A stretch of 64,000 nucleotides of DNA from NCBI RefSeq assembly GCF_037546185.1, contig NZ_JAWMWH010000001.1:868001-932000 (forward strand), written 5' to 3'. Origin of the DNA: Nicoliella lavandulae (GTDB lineage Bacteria; Bacillota; Bacilli; Lactobacillales; Lactobacillaceae). Positions 60,248-64,000 of the stretch are shown piece by piece. The stretch's first letter is position 1. Every line of letters begins with the position of its first letter. A program made the translations under genes and the position numbers. A model generated the notes under the pieces. It was not told the DNA's origin, did not search any database, and was given only the letters and a program-made list of their open reading frames with translations.

Positions 60248-60877
60248 ATGTTAGAACTAAAGAATATTACTAAAAAATATGGTAATCGGACAATCATTAA
60301 TAACTTGAATGCCCAAATTAAAGATAATGAAATCATGTGTATTGTGGGACCATCTGGGGCTGGTAAAACCACCTTGCTCCGTTGTATCAGTGGCCTGGAA
60401 AAAATTGATCAAGGTCAATTTATCCTAGATGGTAAGGTATTTGATCCCACGAGTAATGATGAAAACGTTATTGGGGTCGTGTTCCAAGACTTCCAACTCT
60501 TTCCTAACTTAACGGTAATGCAAAATATTACCTTAGCACCAGAATTAGTGCTAAAAGAATCAAAAGCTGAAGCAAGACAACGGGCCCAAAAGTTGATTGA
60601 CCAACTTAATTTAACTGGTAAGGAAGACTTATACCCATATCAATTATCCGGTGGTCAAAAACAACGGGTCGCAATCGTTCGGGCATTAGCAATGAATCCT
60701 AAGATTATTTGCTATGATGAACCAACTTCTGCCTTGGACCCTAACTTGAGAGATGAAGTTGCTAATATTATTATCGGCCTAAAGCAAACTGAAGTAACTC
60801 AAATTATTGTTACGCATGATATGGACTTTGCTAAAAAAGTCGCTGATGATATGCTTCAAGTTCAACCAGTTAAATAG
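60248..60877 (+). CDS. polar amino-acid ABC transporter ATP-binding protein
   Basis: A 209-residue ATPase with Walker A GPSGAGKTT, Q-loop VVFQDFQLFPNL, signature LSGGQKQR, Walker B IICYDEPTSALD and H-loop VTHD. It is shorter than the usual 240 residues, ending soon after the H-loop (MLQVQPVK), a compact form seen in Lactobacillales amino-acid transporters. The ATG at 60248 is preferred since AAAGGAGGA at 60233-60241 is well spaced for it; a TTG at 60242 is too close. Confidence 0.92.
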   Translation: MLELKNITKKYGNRTIINNLNAQIKDNEIMCIVGPSGAGKTTLLRCISGLEKIDQGQFILDGKVFDPTSNDENVIGVVFQDFQLFPNLTVMQNITLAPELVLKESKAEARQRAQKLIDQLNLTGKEDLYPYQLSGGQKQRVAIVRALAMNPKIICYDEPTSALDPNLRDEVANIIIGLKQTEVTQIIVTHDMDFAKKVADDMLQVQPVK

Positions 60878-60888
60878 GGGGGACCAGA

Positions 60889-61740
60889 ATGAAAAAGATA
60901 TGGAAATGGTTATCGATTTTATTGATCGGGGTTAGTATTGTTTCCCTGAGTGGTTGTCAATCAGTTACGCAACGGGCGAATACTGAAAATACCTGGGATA
61001 AAATTAAAGCTAAAAAAGAAGTGGTCATTGGACTAGATGACAGTTTTGTGCCATTTGGGTTTGAAACTAAATCTGGTAAAATCACTGGTTATGATATTGA
61101 TTTAGCCCGTGCCGTATTTAAACAATATGGAATCAAAGTTAACTTCCAACCCATTGATTGGTCAATGAACGTGACTGAATTAAGAAATGGAACCATCGAT
61201 TTAATTTGGAACGGACTCACGATTACGAGTGAACGGAAGAAAAATATCGCGTTTTCTGAACCATACTTATATAATGATCAAGAATTAGTGACCTTAAAGA
61301 GTTCTAACATTAAGTCCTTTAATGATATGAAGGGTAAGGAATTAGGGACTCAGACTGGTTCTGCTGAAATCATTAGTTTGGATCAACAACCAAACCTATT
61401 GAAGAATAAGATCAAAAATAAGCAACCCATTTTATATGATTCATTTACCGATGCCTTTATTGACCTAAATGCAAAGCGGGTTAGTGGATTGTTAATTGAT
61501 AGTACTTATGCCAACTACTATATGCAACACAGCGGTGCTAATCACCAATACTCGACTTATGTCGGAGCATTTCCTAAGTCATCCTTTGCGGTAGGAATGC
61601 GTAAGGGAGATGTTACCCTTCGGCAGAAGGTAAATGCAGCTTTAAATAAGATGGCAAAGGATGGACAGTTGAAACAAATCACTAAGAAGTGGTTCGGAGA
61701 TAAATATGACTCACCTTTACTGAATAAATACGACAAATAA
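60889..61740 (+). CDS. amino-acid ABC transporter substrate-binding lipoprotein
   Basis: A 283-residue SBP_bac_3 protein with a lipoprotein signal (LSGC, modified C23). The mature part shows the family pattern VVIGLDDSFVPFGF, GYDIDLARAVFKQYG, DLIWNGLTITSERKKNIAFSEPYL and LGTQTGSAE. The D and R residues that hold the ligand alpha-amino and carboxyl groups in this family appear present. It completes the importer with the two upstream genes; substrate histidine or another polar amino acid. Confidence 0.93.
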   Translation: MKKIWKWLSILLIGVSIVSLSGCQSVTQRANTENTWDKIKAKKEVVIGLDDSFVPFGFETKSGKITGYDIDLARAVFKQYGIKVNFQPIDWSMNVTELRNGTIDLIWNGLTITSERKKNIAFSEPYLYNDQELVTLKSSNIKSFNDMKGKELGTQTGSAEIISLDQQPNLLKNKIKNKQPILYDSFTDAFIDLNAKRVSGLLIDSTYANYYMQHSGANHQYSTYVGAFPKSSFAVGMRKGDVTLRQKVNAALNKMAKDGQLKQITKKWFGDKYDSPLLNKYDK

Positions 61741-61763
61741 ACGAGCAATTTGCTCGTTTTTTG
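61739..61763 (+). terminator. terminator of the amino-acid transporter operon
   Basis: Short stem ACGAGCAA / TTGCTCGT followed by six T residues. Confidence 0.85.
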
Positions 61764-61825
61764 TTTGATATTTTATGATTCATAACTTACCATTACATTA
61801 TGTATATTTTTATTAAGGAGCGAAC

Positions 61826-63094
61826 TTGCCTTTGAAATTAATGAACGGTGTGAAATTAAACGTCGTCCCAACGACTAAATTTAAAAATACTAGTATCACG
61901 GTTGATTTTATTCAACCCCTTGATTATCATCAATTTGCTGACCAAGCAATTGTATCGGAATTAATGGAAACCAGCAATCAGGACTACCCTAAGCAATCAC
62001 AATTAGCAAAGCAGCTATCCCGGATGTATGGAGCTGGTTTTGGAACTGACGTTTTGAAGTATGGCAATTTACATATTTCACGGTTAGTAATTAGTTTTCC
62101 GAATGAACAATACCTACCAACTAAAGAATCAACATTTAAGATGGCATTAGATTTTCTAAAATCAGTAATTTTCAAACCATTAGCGACTGATGGTCAATTT
62201 AATGCCACTACGTTTGAATTACAACAACAAAATACAATTAACTACGTTAAAACGATTCCAGATGATAAACAATTTTATTCAGTGAATCAACTCAAACAAC
62301 TTTACTACCAAGGTGATTTAAATTACGCTGGTTTGGTGTTTGGAACGGTAGACCAACTAAAAGCTACGACTGCTAAATCAGCTTATGATGCCTACTTAGC
62401 GATGGTAGAGCATGCGCAAGTCCAGATTTCGGTCTTAGGCAATGTAGATGAAGCTACGGTAACTGACCAAATTAAGACCCTAGGCTTTCAGCCGCGACCA
62501 GAAATGCCGGTAGATGCTAAGGTAAAGCGTACGCCTACTGAAGATGTAACTAAAAAAGCAGAGGTCCAAAAATTGAACCAAAGCAAACTCGATATGGCAT
62601 ATTCCTTACCAATCTATTATGATCAACCAATTCACTATGCAGCATTATTATTTAATGCGTTATTTGGTGGGACACCACAATCGAAGTTATTCAGAAACGT
62701 ACGCGAGAAACACAGCCTAGCCTATTATGCAGATAGTACCTTTTCTTCTTTAACCGGGCTATTAATGGTTCAAACCGGGATCAATTCTGCTGACTATCAA
62801 AAGGTCATTGATATTGTAAATGACCAGCTAGTCGCCATTCAACATGGTGATTTTGATGCTGAAATCGTTGAAAATATTAAAGCAGACCTAATTAATAGTC
62901 GACTAGCTAGTTTAGATAGTCAACGACAATTATTGAATCAACAATTAGTAGAAGGCATTTTAAACCGGCATACAACGGTTGATGAATGGTGTGATAATGT
63001 GCGCGCGGTGACGAAGGAAGATATCATATCAGTTTCAAAACAAGTACAATTACAATCGATTTATTTCTTAGATGGGCGGGATGATATTGAATAA
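61826..63094 (+). CDS. M16 (insulinase-like) peptidase-family protein without zinc motif
   Basis: A 422-residue M16-family protein of the YmfF/YfmF type. The region where active members carry HxxEH reads FADQAIVSELMETS, so zinc binding is lost, but the C-terminal M16 half (VREKHSLAYYADSTFSSLTG) is conserved. Such proteins pair with an active partner, as encoded directly downstream. In bacilli the pair is linked to maturation of the EF-P modification. The TTG at 61826 follows AAGGAG; a TTG six bases later is equally possible. The genes overlap by 14 bp. Confidence 0.88.
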   Translation: MPLKLMNGVKLNVVPTTKFKNTSITVDFIQPLDYHQFADQAIVSELMETSNQDYPKQSQLAKQLSRMYGAGFGTDVLKYGNLHISRLVISFPNEQYLPTKESTFKMALDFLKSVIFKPLATDGQFNATTFELQQQNTINYVKTIPDDKQFYSVNQLKQLYYQGDLNYAGLVFGTVDQLKATTAKSAYDAYLAMVEHAQVQISVLGNVDEATVTDQIKTLGFQPRPEMPVDAKVKRTPTEDVTKKAEVQKLNQSKLDMAYSLPIYYDQPIHYAALLFNALFGGTPQSKLFRNVREKHSLAYYADSTFSSLTGLLMVQTGINSADYQKVIDIVNDQLVAIQHGDFDAEIVENIKADLINSRLASLDSQRQLLNQQLVEGILNRHTTVDEWCDNVRAVTKEDIISVSKQVQLQSIYFLDGRDDIE

Positions 63095-64000
63095 AACAGA
63101 ATATCCAGTTTATGGCGATAGTGTTTTTTCACAACGGCTTGAAAATGGTCTGCACGTAATGATCGTACCGAAGTCAGAATATTATAAGACCTATGCAACC
63201 CTTGCGGTTGATTATGGTTCAATCGATAACCAATTTGTGGATCCGAACACAAATAAGGTCGTCACTTTACCAGCTGGAATTGCGCATTTCTTAGAACATA
63301 AGATGTTTGATAAAAATGGCTATGATGCATTTGATTTATTTACTAAGTATGGTAGTAATGCCAATGCATTCACTAGTTTTACTAGTACCAACTATCTCTT
63401 TGCCACAACTAATCATGTTAAGGAAAACTTAGAGATCTTACTTAATTTTGTTCAAGAACCATATTTTACTGATGAAAAGGTCGAAAAAGAAAAGGGCATC
63501 ATTGGTCAAGAAATTCAAATGTATAATGATGATCCAGATTCTAGACTCTTTTTCGAAACGATTGCCAATATGTACCCTCATTTTCCACTAAATAAGGATA
63601 TTGCTGGCTCTGTTGAATCCATTCAAAAGATTACAGCGGCTGATTTAAAGTTGGCATATCAAGTTTTCTACCAACCTTCTAATATGACACTGAAGGTGGT
63701 GGGTAACGTTGATCCTGATGACATTATGCAGATGATAATGGATAATCAAGCTAAAAAACAATTTGCAGCGCCAACTGAAATCAAACGGGTATTTGCTGAC
63801 CAACAGCCGTATGATTTTGAAAAAAATCATCGCGAGACTTTGAATTTATCGCGGCCCAAAGCAGCATTAGGGATCAAGGGAATTACTCCGTTAGCAAATG
63901 GTCATGATGAAGCTAAACAAGAACTGACGTTGTCATTACTGTTAACCTTATTATTCTCCGAAAATTCACAAATTTATGCTGAATTATATGATGAAGGAAT
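63081..64000 (+). CDS. M16 zinc metallopeptidase, YmfH-type (3' end cut by window)
   Basis: The first 306 codons of an M16B peptidase, running off the window. The inverted zinc motif HFLEH is present in GIAHFLEHKMF, followed by NAFTSFTSTNYLF and KGIIGQEIQMYND with the third zinc-ligand glutamate. It is the catalytic partner of the preceding gene. The ATG at 63081 overlaps the upstream gene; a TTG at 63087 behind GGGCGGG is an alternative start. Confidence 0.93.
   Translation, partial: MILNKTEYPVYGDSVFSQRLENGLHVMIVPKSEYYKTYATLAVDYGSIDNQFVDPNTNKVVTLPAGIAHFLEHKMFDKNGYDAFDLFTKYGSNANAFTSFTSTNYLFATTNHVKENLEILLNFVQEPYFTDEKVEKEKGIIGQEIQMYNDDPDSRLFFETIANMYPHFPLNKDIAGSVESIQKITAADLKLAYQVFYQPSNMTLKVVGNVDPDDIMQMIMDNQAKKQFAAPTEIKRVFADQQPYDFEKNHRETLNLSRPKAALGIKGITPLANGHDEAKQELTLSLLLTLLFSENSQIYAELYDEG

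Noticed and set aside
1..64000. CRISPR array, prophage, restriction or toxin-antitoxin locus
   Set aside because: I saw no regularly spaced repeats, phage structural genes or defence gene motifs; apart from one IS the window is core chromosome.

Overview
This is a chromosomal segment of a low-GC Gram-positive bacterium of the family Lactobacillaceae. The evidence is the gene order tdk-prfA-prmC-ywlC-glyA-upp-atpBEFHAGDC-DUF1146-murA-mbl-yidD-DUF2969-rodA, three T-box leaders, frequent TTG starts behind strong Shine-Dalgarno sequences, MurT/GatD, EzrA, and a Ddl ligase carrying the phenylalanine typical of vancomycin-resistant lactobacilli and Leuconostoc. Rod-shape genes (RodA, Mbl, MreBCD, MinCD) point to a rod. 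A heterofermentative Lactobacillaceae species, for example Fructilactobacillus or a close relative, is plausible, but this was inferred by reading and not confirmed by any search.

Layout. 1-5545: a truncated quinone reductase-like gene and a DUF2798 membrane protein on the minus strand, then enolase, an MFS exporter, a small unknown protein and a DUF606/YdcZ-type transporter on the plus strand. 5546-8145: mostly RNA genes: tmRNA (ssrA), tRNA-Glu(CTC) and tRNA-Gln(CTG), with a cysteine-free C39-like protein and a lipoprotein between them. 8229-13745: a heterodimeric ABC exporter, a VOC gene broken by an in-frame ochre codon, and a beta-lactamase-fold serine hydrolase. 13783-15845: the murT-gatD lipid II amidation pair (minus). 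16019-21531: nucleotide, translation and one-carbon genes. 21781-28189: the complete F1Fo ATP synthase operon. 28317-32977: envelope and shape genes.

33000-38007: a Met T-box controlling metNIQ, then a YtrA-type GntR regulator with its own ABC transporter. 38090-42288: ddl, followed by an IS3-family (IS150-group) insertion that splits ddl's apparent terminator, then tag and an HTH/TPR regulator. 42341-46302 (minus): UspA, a small membrane protein, rarA, yueI, rpsD with a long leader, and a free-methionine-sulfoxide reductase. 46471-50675: ezrA, a cysteine desulfurase and thiI. 50682-55013: a Val T-box, valS and folC. 55180-59140: mreBCD-minCD. 59144-61740: an unusual leader with one T-box Stem I but two antiterminator/terminator modules, driving a polar amino-acid ABC transporter (candidate His). 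61826-64000: a pair of M16 peptidase-like genes, the second cut by the window end.

How the genes work together. Envelope synthesis dominates: MurA makes the first committed precursor, Ddl the (probably depsi-) dipeptide terminus, and MurT/GatD amidate lipid II. RodA, Mbl, MreBCD, EzrA and MinCD place elongation and division. Amino-acid supply is under tRNA-sensing control (Met uptake, Val charging, probably His uptake). No prophage, CRISPR array or defence island was seen. The most unusual items are the tandem-module T-box, the IS-split terminator, the cysteine-free C39-like protein and the broken VOC gene.
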